From Lantana camara (lineage: Eukaryota; Streptophyta; Magnoliopsida; Lamiales; Verbenaceae), in NCBI GenBank assembly GCA_037501455.1, contig CM074858.1:89998501-90062500 (forward strand): a DNA stretch of 64,000 bases. The letters are read 5' to 3'. Made by a program: the position numbers and the translations under genes. Positions 46,201 to 56,464 of the stretch are shown here, piece after piece. The notes under the pieces are model-generated. The model was not told the origin of the DNA and searched no databases. It saw nothing but the letters and a program-made list of their open reading frames with translations. How positions within the stretch are numbered: position 1 is the first letter of the stretch; each line of letters opens with the position of its first letter.

Positions 46201-47218
46201 CTGCTCTGAGCGCGCGAGAGCCAGAGGAAAGAGCCGCTCGCGATCAAGAAGCCCGCGCCATCACCGCCCTGAAACCAGCGAGCGCAACAAGCAGAAGGTT
46301 GCTGGCGTGGACAATCAACCATTTGTGGTCATCCACATGATCGCTGGGGGACCCTCAGGAGGAGATTCTAATGCGTCCCGGCGCCGTCATATCCGGAGCT
46401 ACGATCAGAGGCCATCCCAGCCCAAGCCTGTGCTTTCTGTCAATGGGGTCGGTGAAAAAGACCTAGAGCACATTGTAACGCCCCATGGGGTCGGTGAAAC
46501 CTCTGACTGCCCAATGGTGGTTAGTTTAGACGTTCATAACCACGTTGTAAAGAGGGTCTTAATTGATAGTGGAAGCTCTGTGAATGTTCTCCCGTACTCA
46601 ACGTTACAAAAGATGAAAATAACAAACATTCCCCTCGAACCCCTCAGAACAGCCCTCATCGGCTTTGGGGGTTCCGAGATTGTCCCTCGTGGACAAATTC
46701 GCTTGGCCACCTCTTTTGGTCGCGCCCCACAGCGGAAGACTTTGAGCGTTCTCTATACAGCAGTTGAAGTGAACCTCCCATATAACATCATCATTGGACG
46801 CCCGGCGCCCTTTGACTTCAAGGCAATAATTTCAACTTACCACCAGAAAGTCAAATTCCCCACCCCCGAGGGGACGGGCGAGGTTTTGTGTAATGTCAAA
46901 GAGGCCTGGGAATGCTACATCCTTTCCCTTCGAAGCCACAAATCCAAGCAAACCAAGAAGTCAGTGGATTTTCCCAAATTGGATGAGGACGGCCCCGAGC
47001 GCAAAAGGGCCAAGCTATATAAGAAGAAGAACAAGAAGAGAGCGGCGAACGGGGCAAAGGCGTGGAGGACAGCCCTCCCGGCGCCGTCGAGGGTTCCTCT
47101 TCAGAAGGCGAGGACCAGGACCCCTCGGCTGAAGCGGACGGTAAGCTTACGGGTAAAAAGCGGGCGCTCGAAACCCCTCGGCCTGAAATTCGCATGGAAC
47201 CCTCTGAAAATTTCCTGA
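46201..47218 (+). pseudogene. element H protease region
   Basis: One open frame after the gag frameshift, covering an Arg/Ser-rich linker (RARGKSRSRSRSPRHH) and an aspartic protease: KRVLIDSGSSVNVLPYSTL carries an intact D-S-G. It continues with TALIGFGGSEIVPRGQI and LPYNIIIGRPAPFDFKAIIS, then TYHQKVKFPTPEG and GEVLCNVKEAWECY, as in Tat-lineage proteases. The frame ends at 47216-47218 after a basic tail, and the match to the RT side continues in another frame. Confidence 0.9.
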
Positions 47219-48660
47219 CCATCGAATTGGAGCCAGGAAATCCGGATAAAACCACGCAAATAGGCTCTAGTCTCGACGGTCCCTCACAGATCATGATGAT
47301 TGATTTTCTTTGAGAGAACCTTGATGTGTTTACATGGAAGGCTTCTGACCTCACTGGAATAGATTCGAGTGTCATTGTCCACAGGCTCAACGTGGACCCG
47401 GCCTTCAAACCTATCAAGCAAAAGAAAAGGGACGTTCATGGATTCAGGAGGCAGGTCATCGAAGAGGAGTTTAACAAACTTCTTAAGGCTTAGTACATAG
47501 AGGAGATCCTGTATCCTGAGTGGCTCTGCAACGTGGTGCTCGTTCCCAAGAGCGCTAATAAGTGGCGCATGTGTAACGACTTCACAGATCTCAACAAAGC
47601 GTGCCCCAAAGAACCATACCCCCTACCAAGGATTGATCAACTGGTAGATTCAACGGCAGGGTGTGAACTTATGAGCATGATGGATGCTTTCCAAGGGTAT
47701 TATCAGATCTTCATGGCCCCCGAGGATCGTGCAAAAATTTCATTTGTGGTCCATGTGGGCGTCTATTGTTTCAAGGTTATGCCATTCGGGCTCAAGAACG
47801 CAGGAGCAACCTATCAACGCCTTGTCAACAGAATGTTTGAGCGCGAAATTGGGAAGTCCATGGAAGTCTATGTGGATGACATGATTGTCAAGAGCGAGCG
47901 TCAACATTCCCATTTGGAGGATCTCAATAGAACATTCAACATCCTACGCCATTATGGAATGAAATTAAACCCTTCCAAGTGTACATTTGGCATTCGGGAT
48001 GGAAAATTCTTGGGGTACATGGTCAGCCAGCAAGGTATAGAGGCCAATCCGGAGAAAATTAAGGTGATCCTTGACATTCCCACCCCTCGAAATGTGAGGG
48101 AGGTCCAAGTGCTGGTAGGTAAGATCATTTCTTTAAACAGATTCATTTCTCGCTCGGCCGACAGGAACCTGCCTTTCTTCAAAATCTTGCACAACGCTCG
48201 TAATTTCACCTGGAGCGAGGAATGTGAGAAAGCCCTGCAGGATATGAAGACTTATCTCTCGAGCGCCCCACTGTTGACCAAGCCCAACCCAGGGGAAAAC
48301 TTGACCATTTACCTCTCCGTCTCCTCAGAAGCCACCACGAGTGCTGCCCTCGTGGCTGTACGCGAGCGAAGGAATTTACTGGTGTACTACTTAAGCAAGA
48401 CATTGCAGGGGGCAGAGAAAAGATATATAGAGATAGAGAAATTTGCTTTTGCGCTCGTTAATGCATCCCGGAGGCTAAGACCGTATTTCCAGGCCCACTC
48501 CATCATGGTGCTCATAGATTAACCCCTCAAACAAGTGCTTGCCAAACCGGACGTCTTAGGGAGGTTAATCAAATGGTCAATTGAACTCAGCCAGTTCGAC
48601 ATCACTTTCGAGCCTCGCACGGCGATACAGGCTCAGGCAGTGGCGGACTTGTTAGTAGAG
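47219..48660 (+). pseudogene. element H reverse transcriptase and first RNase H
   Basis: An upstream RT lead-in (VFTWKASDLTGIDSSVIVHR, LNVDPAFKPIKQKKRDVHGF) is readable from about 47315, with a TAG near 47491. The RT core follows in the open frame from 47533: MVLVPKSANKWRMCNDFTDL, KACPKEPYPLPRIDQLVDS, MMDAFQGYYQI, KVMPFGLKNAGATYQRLVN and the catalytic box MEVYVDDMIVKS, intact. RNase H: LTIYLSVSSEATTSAALVAV, then YYLSKTLQGAEKRYIEIEK. A TAA at 48520-48522 replaces the Gln of VLID*PLKQVL. It continues LGRLIKWSIELSQFDITFEP. YLSVSS stands where the family has a YL.VS motif in this inactive first RNase H. Confidence 0.9.
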
Positions 48661-48689
48661 CGCTTCCATCTGGATACTGTGCCCTCGGT

Positions 48690-49403
48690 GGAAGAAGGGT
48701 TGTGGCTTCTGCACACAGATGGCTCCTCGACCTCACAAGGGGGGGGGGAGCCGGGGTGACCCTCAGGGACCCTCATGGAACGGAAGTGGACTACGCAATC
48801 AAACTAGCATTCCAGGTCACCAACAACAAGGCAGAATATGAGGCTCTAATACAGGGGCTCAGGATAGCCCTCCAGAATGGAGCCGCTCGGGTCACTGCAT
48901 ATGTTGACTCCCAGCTGATTGCAAGTCAGATCGATGGCACTTATGAGGCTCGAGAAGCCACCATGCTGTCGTACCTGTCGTGCGCTAAGGAAATGATCTC
49001 CAAATTCAAAGAATTCCATCTGTTACAGGTCCCAAGAGCGAAAAACGAGCGTGCGGATGCTCTTTCCAAGTTTGCATCCGCTCTGGAAGGTTCCTGCGAG
49101 CGTTCAGTCACATTCCTTAGAACGGAGAAGCCACTGATTCGCGAGGTGGGACCCTCGGACGAAGTGAACATGATTGATCCCTCCGAACCTTGTTGGCTTG
49201 ACGACATCATTAAATTTCTAAGGGACGGAACCTGCCCGAGCGACAAGGTGGAAGCACGGAAAGTTAGGAGTAAGGCCCCTCGCTTCTCTGTTGATAGCGA
49301 GGGTCGACTATTCAAACGGTCTTTCCAAGGTCCACCATTAAGGTGTCTGAGACCCTCGCAGGCCAAGGAAGTGTTAGAGCATGTACACAGCGGAAGTTGT
49401 GGG
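48690..49403 (+). pseudogene. element H second RNase H and start of integrase
   Basis: The second RNase H (Tat lineage mark): LLHTDGSSTSQGGG, then a frameshift in a run of ten G (48739-48748), GVTLRDPHGTEVDYAIKL, TNNKAEYEALIQGLRIAL, VTAYVDSQLIASQIDGTYEA and AKNERADALSKFAS. The D, E, D and D of the catalytic set are all visible. After a linker, the integrase zinc region begins (CLRPSQAKEVLEHVHSGSCG) and is cut at 49403 by the LTR of J, inside the expected His/Cys motif. The remainder must lie beyond the right edge, if present. Confidence 0.9.
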
Positions 49404-52400
49404 TGTAGCACCCCACACGTGAGGCACCACATCCCCCGCACTAAGGCTCAACACGAGTAACGAAATTGTAAATCCGCACCCGTATCAAACCCTAGCGAAC
49501 GGGAGACAAACATAAAAACTTTCCTAAGCCAGGCGGAGCTAGACCCTGCAACGAATACCAATTCACAAAGTATAAAGCATAGCAAAGCCAGAGTTCAATC
49601 ATATCAACCATAACCAGAATTGGGCTCTTCAGGCCTCTTTTAAACTCATAATTACAGTCCAATAAAACAATTCAATTATGATTACATAATTATTCAAGTT
49701 CATGATACCATAGAATCGATACAGACATAAATCCAATACATGAGTGAGTGCAAAGACTCTCCTAACCTACTCGACCAACTTAACAACTCCAACACCTCCG
49801 CCTAGCCCGAAACTCCAAATATCAAACCTGCACACTAAAAGATTGGGGAGGGAGAGGGGTCAGTCTCTAGAAGACTGAGTGAGCAGGAGCGATATATATA
49901 TAAAAACATGCACATGCAAGTCATAAATTCCGAACAAGGTTTTAGTTGAGATGAGTTCCCTAAAAGGGCAAGAGAAAGACTAATCAGCGCTCGGATTTTA
50001 TGACTAATCATATTAATTTCATTCCATTCATAAATCATACATAAATATAAGGCTCGGCGAGTGAGCGTGCACAACCTCCATCCAAACTCCGACCGTGTAC
50101 ATAAATATCAGTAATATATTGATTAGGCGATCAGGCAATATATCATAATACACACAGACCATAAATCATAACATAAATATGCGTTTGGGCAATCCGTATC
50201 CCGGCCTTCCCGCACGGTGCATAATTCTATCAAAACATATATATATATAAGAAGAGGCTTAAATCCTAACCAACCTTCTTCCTCCGGGTGGTGGACGGGC
50301 TTGCAAGACCCGGCCACCGGTTTATACATGGGCCAGTGGGGGTACATGAATTCCCCAAGGGCACTCAGCTCCCATTCCCCGCTAAACCTCCTAGCGAGGG
50401 CCGGTATCACCGTAGTTGGTTGGGACTAGTATATGGGATCCCCGTCAGCCCATGCTTCCTCGGTTAGCCACATATACTAAGTCCCGGGGCCCGTTCAGTA
50501 ATAAGTAATAAATGTGTCTCGCCAAAACATAACAATCATAAGTACATACCATAATTCATAAATCATTTGAAAAGGGTTTACTCGATCAATACATACTATA
50601 AGAAATCATACCTTACCGTGTAATTCGGCATATGCTATATACGTACCTCTCCGTGTCATCCGAATCCGTAGCTAGCATGAAGACACACGGTTTGGAGCAT
50701 AGCCTCATTACAAAACCATTTTTTAAGCTTATATACGCTCATGCGTATAACTCAGAAGAATTTACTCGATAACTTCATTTGAAAACCATATATATATAAT
50801 CATAAGGTTTTGGCCAAAGCTTTTCACATAAGGGTTGTAGGGTTTGTTACATAGCTAAAACAAAAACCACCCTCACCTGAACCGTGACGAAACAAGGAAC
50901 GGGTTAACAAGTGCCCGAAGGATCAAGATCTCTCCACCCTGGAGATAAACTGTACAAAAGACAACATGACGTGTTGGTGAGACTCGAGACTTCAATGAAC
51001 CATATATGACGCACGGCAGTGAAGTGAATATGAAATGAATGCATATATGATCATGTTATATCATAGAAACATTCATGTGCACTATCAATGCCATTAAGGC
51101 GTATAACAAGCCATTCATTCAAATACTTTCAAGAAGTGAAGGTATCATACTCATTTATTTCATATCCTTCCTAATTCTTAGCAATATCTTACAAAATCTT
51201 AGAACCATAATCATAATATACCTTCGAACATGTTTACATTGAGTAGGATACACAAAAAAGGCAAAGAACATCACTTAAGACATCAAAAGAATGTAAGAAT
51301 GTACTTAATATTTCATATAGAAGCATTTAAGCCACGTCAAAGTAATTCACTAAAAGCATACTTTAACCCTCATCCAAATATCATGAAATTACATCATAAT
51401 GCTCCCAACATATAGCAAAACAATTTCATAGTTCAACACAAAAGGAGATAAAGTCATTCAAGAGGTGAAACAAATCAAAAACCGAAAAGGAAGCAACACG
51501 GACTGCGCAGGGGAAGGGACACGGGGGTGTCACCAACCCTAGCCAAACTGAGCCACGGGCGTGGCTCAGTACAGAGCTGCCCAGAAGGTGTGACACGCCC
51601 GTGTCTCACTCTTATGAGTGAATGAGACACGGGGGTGTCACGGTACAGAACTTGGGGCGTTCATAGAGTTTTCCGGCAAAACTGAACTCATAGAAAATCA
51701 ATCCAAAAACATACCAAATGAACTCCAAATGCTCTGAAACTTAATATACAACATATTTGGCATGTTATGAACATTTTTAATTTAGAGTGCAAAGGCTAAA
51801 TCACACGTTAAGATCATCGAATCCATGCAACAAAACTGGGTCGCCAAAATCGCACATATGAACCCTAATGATTCCATCATGCCTTGATCAAGTACTTAGG
51901 GGTTGAATTTGGATCTGAAACTTTGGGGAATGCATGCTAACATACTAAAAAACTAATATACATCATATATATGCAAGATGACCCAATTTAAAGCACATTA
52001 AGGTGACCAACAACCACACATAGGCAACAGCAACAAATCTGTCATGGAGCATGCATAAAAACAGGCCATGTATTTCGGTTTTGAGGCTTCAAATGGATCC
52101 AAATACTTGAAACATGAATGCTAACATATATAACAATGAGTGTACATCAACTCCAAGCAGATTCACACGAAATGGAGACCATTTGATCAAGCAACAACAC
52201 AAAATTTCACACAGCAGTTCGAAAACAGGGGAAGTAGTTTGATCATCAAGTTTGGAGCTCCATATCTCAAAATTTTATAAAAGGAGCAAGAGAAGAAATC
52301 CTCCTAACATCATATACTATCAGTTAGGAAAGAAATAAGCCAAGAAACAAGCTCATATACTCATTTACAAGCAAGGAAATCAGATACACAAGCAAATAGG

Positions 52401-53462
52401 TCACTAGAACAAAAAATCCCTAAAAGTTCATACCAATCTCATAATTCAAACCCTAATCAAATCTGATCCAAAACATGTATTAAATAGGTGAAATCAAGCA
52501 TGATAGAGTGGAGAAGACATAATTATTCATACCTTGAAGATTTGGTGAAGGAGGGAAGAGATTTGAGCTCAAAATCTCAAGAGTGGCCTAGGGTTTTCTC
52601 TCCTTTCTTCTCTTCCTCCATATCGATCAGTTGCAGAATGAGAGGAGATATTTTGGCTCGGTTTTTGCAGCAAAAAGGGTAGGAGAAAGGGTTTAACTCA
52701 AGTACACAAGCCATGGTTAAGGTATGGTTAGGTTAGGGGGGGTGTTAAGGGTCCCACCATGAAGACTAGTCAACATAAGGGCTCTTCTTGCACGAGTTGC
52801 TCGTTACGGTTGGATTTCAGAGGTCTTAATGATTTCAAAAAGGTATGAGGCTTGTTCCATTGTCTCCGAATCGTCGATACGAAGGCAACGGAGGTGTCGG
52901 AATTCGAATCCGAATTCCCGAGCTCAAGATATCACGCACGGAACCAAGGGTGCGCTAATTGCTCGTTAGCCCCCGATTTGGTTCCACAATCAAAATTAAA
53001 TTCATAAACACGTCAAATAAATCCGAAAACATAAACCGAGCATACATGCATGTTCATAACACACATATTTACGACATACTAAATTTCCATACCAATCCGA
53101 TATCATTACATATATGAACGAAGCACAAATAGAACACTCATGCGCATGAACGAATTCATTTTATTATAAATAAATTACTAAACTTAAATTCCATATTAAT
53201 TAAATTAAAACCAACTAATAACAGGTTGAAATTAATTAACGAAATTACCGAAATATTTAAGGTAACATAAAACCCTAATTGAGAATTTAAACACTAAGTA
53301 TCAAGGTAAAATAAAATGAATTAAATTAAAATAGAAATAGTTTATAGTTTAAAACAAATATAAACATTTATAAACAATTAATCATATAATTAAATAATTA
53401 AATAGCGCAATTTATAAACAATTACGTCACATTATTATAAACTGAAAAACTGGGGCGTTACA
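49404..53462 (-). repeat. LTR 1 of array J
   Basis: 4059 bp, TGTAGCACCCCACACG...ACTGGGGCGTTACA. It includes the hairpin box at 49861-49880, the inverted-repeat cluster at 51518-51640 and an AT-rich sense 5' end (53150-53440). Short ORFs inside it occur identically in LTR 2 and look non-coding. Confidence 0.93.
51518..51640. repeat. inverted-repeat cluster in J LTR 1
   Basis: GACACGGGGGTGTC (51518-51531), TGAGCCACGGGCGTGGCTCA (51549-51568; 8-bp stem), TGACACGCCCGTGTC (51591-51605) and GAGACACGGGGGTGTC (51624-51639). The same cluster is in LTR 2 at 58579-58701. It lies 45-48 percent along the LTR in the sense direction. Confidence 0.85.
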
Positions 53463-53521
53463 ATCTCTCCCCCTTAAAAAGAATCCGTCCTCGGATTCAA
53501 AACACGCTTGAAATCAAACAA

Positions 53522-53684
53522 TGAGAGATTCCCCGTCTCTCACAAATAACAAGGAGAGAGCCCCGTCTCTCAAGCAGCAATGAGAGAACCCCGTCTCTCC
53601 AACAACAATGAGAGAACCCCGTCTCTCACGAACAAAGAGAGTACCCCGTCTCTCAAACAAAAATAAGAGAATCCCCGTCTCTTA
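53522..53684. repeat. six-unit stem-loop array in J internal region 1
   Basis: Six inverted repeats start at 53522, 53554, 53581, 53609, 53637 and 53664 (steps 32, 27, 28, 28, 27). Stems are TGAGAGA/TCTCTCA, GAGAGA/TCTCTC, GAGAGA/TCTCTC, TGAGAGA/TCTCTCA, GAGAG/CTCTC and TAAGAGA/TCTCTTA, always around a loop containing CCCCG. On the sense strand the loop reads CGGGG. A homologous degenerate array is in element A (4911-5017). Confidence 0.9.
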
Positions 53685-56440
53685 ACCGAAAATAAAGCAA
53701 GGAAGTCTCCAATACTCCCAAGCAACTCACGCAAAACCAAATTTAAAATCACGTAAGGCACCCAAAGCAAGTAATAAATGTCGCCCACATTAATATTCAA
53801 TTACTCCAAGTAATTTAACACATTACAGATCAAAGCACCTAACATAAAAATTATAAAAGTTAAATTGGCATAGATGCATGTATCATGAATGCTATAAGTA
53901 CCGTTCACCGTAGTTTACAAAATTCAGATTTGTGAGTTGTCGTTGCCCAAGATACGATCTATCCTGAATGTAGCTCAGTGCCCAGCTTATCTTTTACCTC
54001 TTCAGGATACCCCGATGAAACCATTGATAAATCCTCTAAGGAGGATATTCTTGGATCCTTTCTAACTTGTGTTGCTACCCAACCTCTTCAATCCTTATCC
54101 GAATCGTTGCTTAACATATCCCCGAGGATTACCACTCTGAGCAAACTTGATGATTCGATCCCAACCTTACGATTTATTCTTATAGTCTCTCTCAACACAA
54201 TTCTCTTCCCACCTTCCGTTCCTCTTGTCCGTTCATTCCCTTTTTACCCCATCAATGTTATATTCGATAACTGGTCCCAAATTTCCTTAACCGAAGATAG
54301 AAGGTTCTTGATGATTCTTGAAATTTGAGACTAATCCTCCAATTATCACCCTTTTTGATTTGGTCTCTACTTAGGCTTCCTTCTGGATTATCGTTGATAT
54401 AACTAATAACTCGATGATATCGTCTTGGACCCTTTCGCACTTCACTGAATAAATCTTGATCGACACCATCCCCTTATATAATAGCTTGATTCGGTTTTCC
54501 CCTTGTTAAATCTAACTTAGAAATCCATAGAAACTCTCTTATAATTTCATTACCTCCCGACCAGAGTTCCATACGTAGCTTCCCTCTTAATAACTTAACC
54601 ATAAGCACCGTCTTATTCATTCCTAATCACCACCCTTAGGACTCCCAGATTCTCCTTAATTTGCATCCTCGTTATTACTCCTAACATATTCATTCGAGCA
54701 CCTTTCCCATCCTCCAACTCACCTCTCGGTCGTGCTCTCCCCCTTAGAATTTTTCGCTCTTACATGTCTAACTCCATGAATCCTTCTTTTATTGAAATTT
54801 TTGCTGAGCCACTTCTATTTCTTTCTCTTCTTGAAATCTAGACCAATTTAATTCCCTCTTGTATTTCCATTCTTTCAACTAAAGGTAATCCCTTCAAGGT
54901 CGAAAAGGAGTTACATTATTTCCTAACCAATGCTCCATTATTTGGAAGTTTAGTTGAATTCGTTACTTCGCCTCTGAGCTTAAGGTTTCTCCAAAACTCT
55001 TCAACTTAGTTTCTTCGGTGTAGATTGTGCTAGCTAAGCTACATACCCGCAATCCCCAAGATATAACCCAACTATTCTTCTCGTCTTGATTCGAGTAAGC
55101 CTTGATCAAAGAATCGCTTGATGGACAAGGTGTAGCCATTCCCTATCAATTAAACACTAACCCATGCATGTTGGATTAACATGTCAATGCACTTAACAAA
55201 CAGTCAAAGATGCAACGATGCAACACGTTGGAGAAATTATATTAATTAAACATAAACGTACATATAGATGAAGAAAGCAATTAATTTAAATCGATGCATG
55301 ATGCTCATGCCATGAATATGCAGAACCTGTCACCGAGGTGGTAAGTTTTTAGCTTGACGACGTGCTCCTCATCCCCATAATTGTAACTTTCTTTGAAGAC
55401 ATTAATAACTCCTTAGCTTTCCATGGTTTTCGAATTTCCCTAATCATCTTGCATTCATTCGTATATCCCATGACCCGAACGTACTATTCTTGAACTCAAG
55501 ATCTTATTTGTCAATGGAGTTTACCCCTCAACGTACTTCCAAGCATCAACCTCCAAAGGTCGTCCAAATCTTCATCTTGATGTCTCCATGTTCCAAGGTT
55601 CCAAGAAGATGACGTAATTTGTATTCCTCGATGCTTATAAGTCCCTTTTGCCTTGCGTCCATTCGTTGTCCCACGCTTATATTCGCATCAAGTGAGCTTC
55701 CATATTTCACCTCATAATAAGCCTTGTGATTAACGGCTCCCAATCCTTGCATCTGAGTTGAGTCGAATCCTAACACATCATGTATCCGACTCCTTGAAGC
55801 TTCCCAATTTGGCCTTCCAATCGCTCAACCATTCCAAACTCGGAGCTTCAAAGGTGAACCTTGGGGCATTTACTCTTGTATTAGATGTCTCCAAAAATCG
55901 GGGTGGTGAAGAGCTCCACACCCCTCTCGTTGTCTCACGCATCCCTTAAGTCGGAACTTGAGTCTTTGCAATTCTTGTATGTCGAGAACTTTAAAGGTTT
56001 GTAGGTAGGGCAAGATTGATGAACCCTCCCGTGATCCAAGCTTCCTCCCATGATACGAGCCATGATAGATGGTTTCATTGTACACGCCACGGAATTTGAA
56101 CACTCGGCATTCAAATTACCTTGTCAATTGTAGTTGGTGTGAATGGTAGCTTTGTTCGCATGATAGTAACCTATATAAGAAAGATCAACTCAAATATGGA
56201 TGCATGAAGATTAGCGTATGCTTATGACACGTAATTAAATGAATCAAGGCACATAGAATGCAAATTGCAACACTCAAAGCAACTAAATGAAAGCGTAGAT
56301 TGCATACATATATTAAGCAATTTCCAACAATTAGTGTCAAATATTCATGCCAAAACGATGCAATGAACATATTAGCAAGTAGTTCCTATGCCGTGCGACC
56401 TAACTGACTCAAACACGACTCAAGAACACCGGTTTTGCAA

Positions 56441-56456
56441 CCGGGCTCTGATACCA
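56441..56456 (-). promoter_or_regulatory. primer binding site of J unit 1 (tRNA-iMet)
   Basis: Minus strand TGGTATCAGAGCCCGG, 8 nt from LTR 2; the same site type as in the Tekay elements B and C. Confidence 0.9.
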
Positions 56457-56464
56457 CTTAAGGA

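Larger units (their letters stand above)
40371..49403 (+). mobile_element. Tat-lineage gypsy element H, 5' part
   Basis: 5' LTR to 44218, primer site near 44219-44240, gag from 44317, then protease, RT, RNase H, a second RNase H and the start of integrase. It is cut at 49403 by the LARD array J. The second RNase H after the first marks the Tat lineage (Ogre/Retand-like). The left edge is uncertain (40330-40400; TGTCCC at 40371 is one candidate) because the 3' LTR and target duplication lie outside the window. Several stops and frameshifts show it is dead. Confidence 0.88.
53463..56464 (-). other. internal region 1 of array J, non-coding
   Basis: 3002 bp between LTRs 1 and 2. In plus coordinates it begins with the polypurine tract and hairpin (GAATCCG/CGGATTC around TCCT, 53481-53498), then the stem-loop array, and ends with a tRNA-Met primer site. 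Sense-strand ORFs of 77, 76 and 61 codons (55870-56103, 55546-55776, 56185-56370) lie where gag would be but resemble no gag I know. A 116-codon ORF at 53978-54328 is antisense. I see no protein domain. Confidence 0.8.

Noticed and set aside
53522..53684. CRISPR-like look of regularly spaced repeats
   Set aside because: Plant nuclear context; the repeats vary, have no unique spacers of constant kind, no cas genes, and occur inside a retroelement.
53978..54328. 116-codon plus-strand ORF in J internal region, repeated at 61039
   Set aside because: Antisense to the element, no domain, and duplicated only because the whole unit is duplicated.
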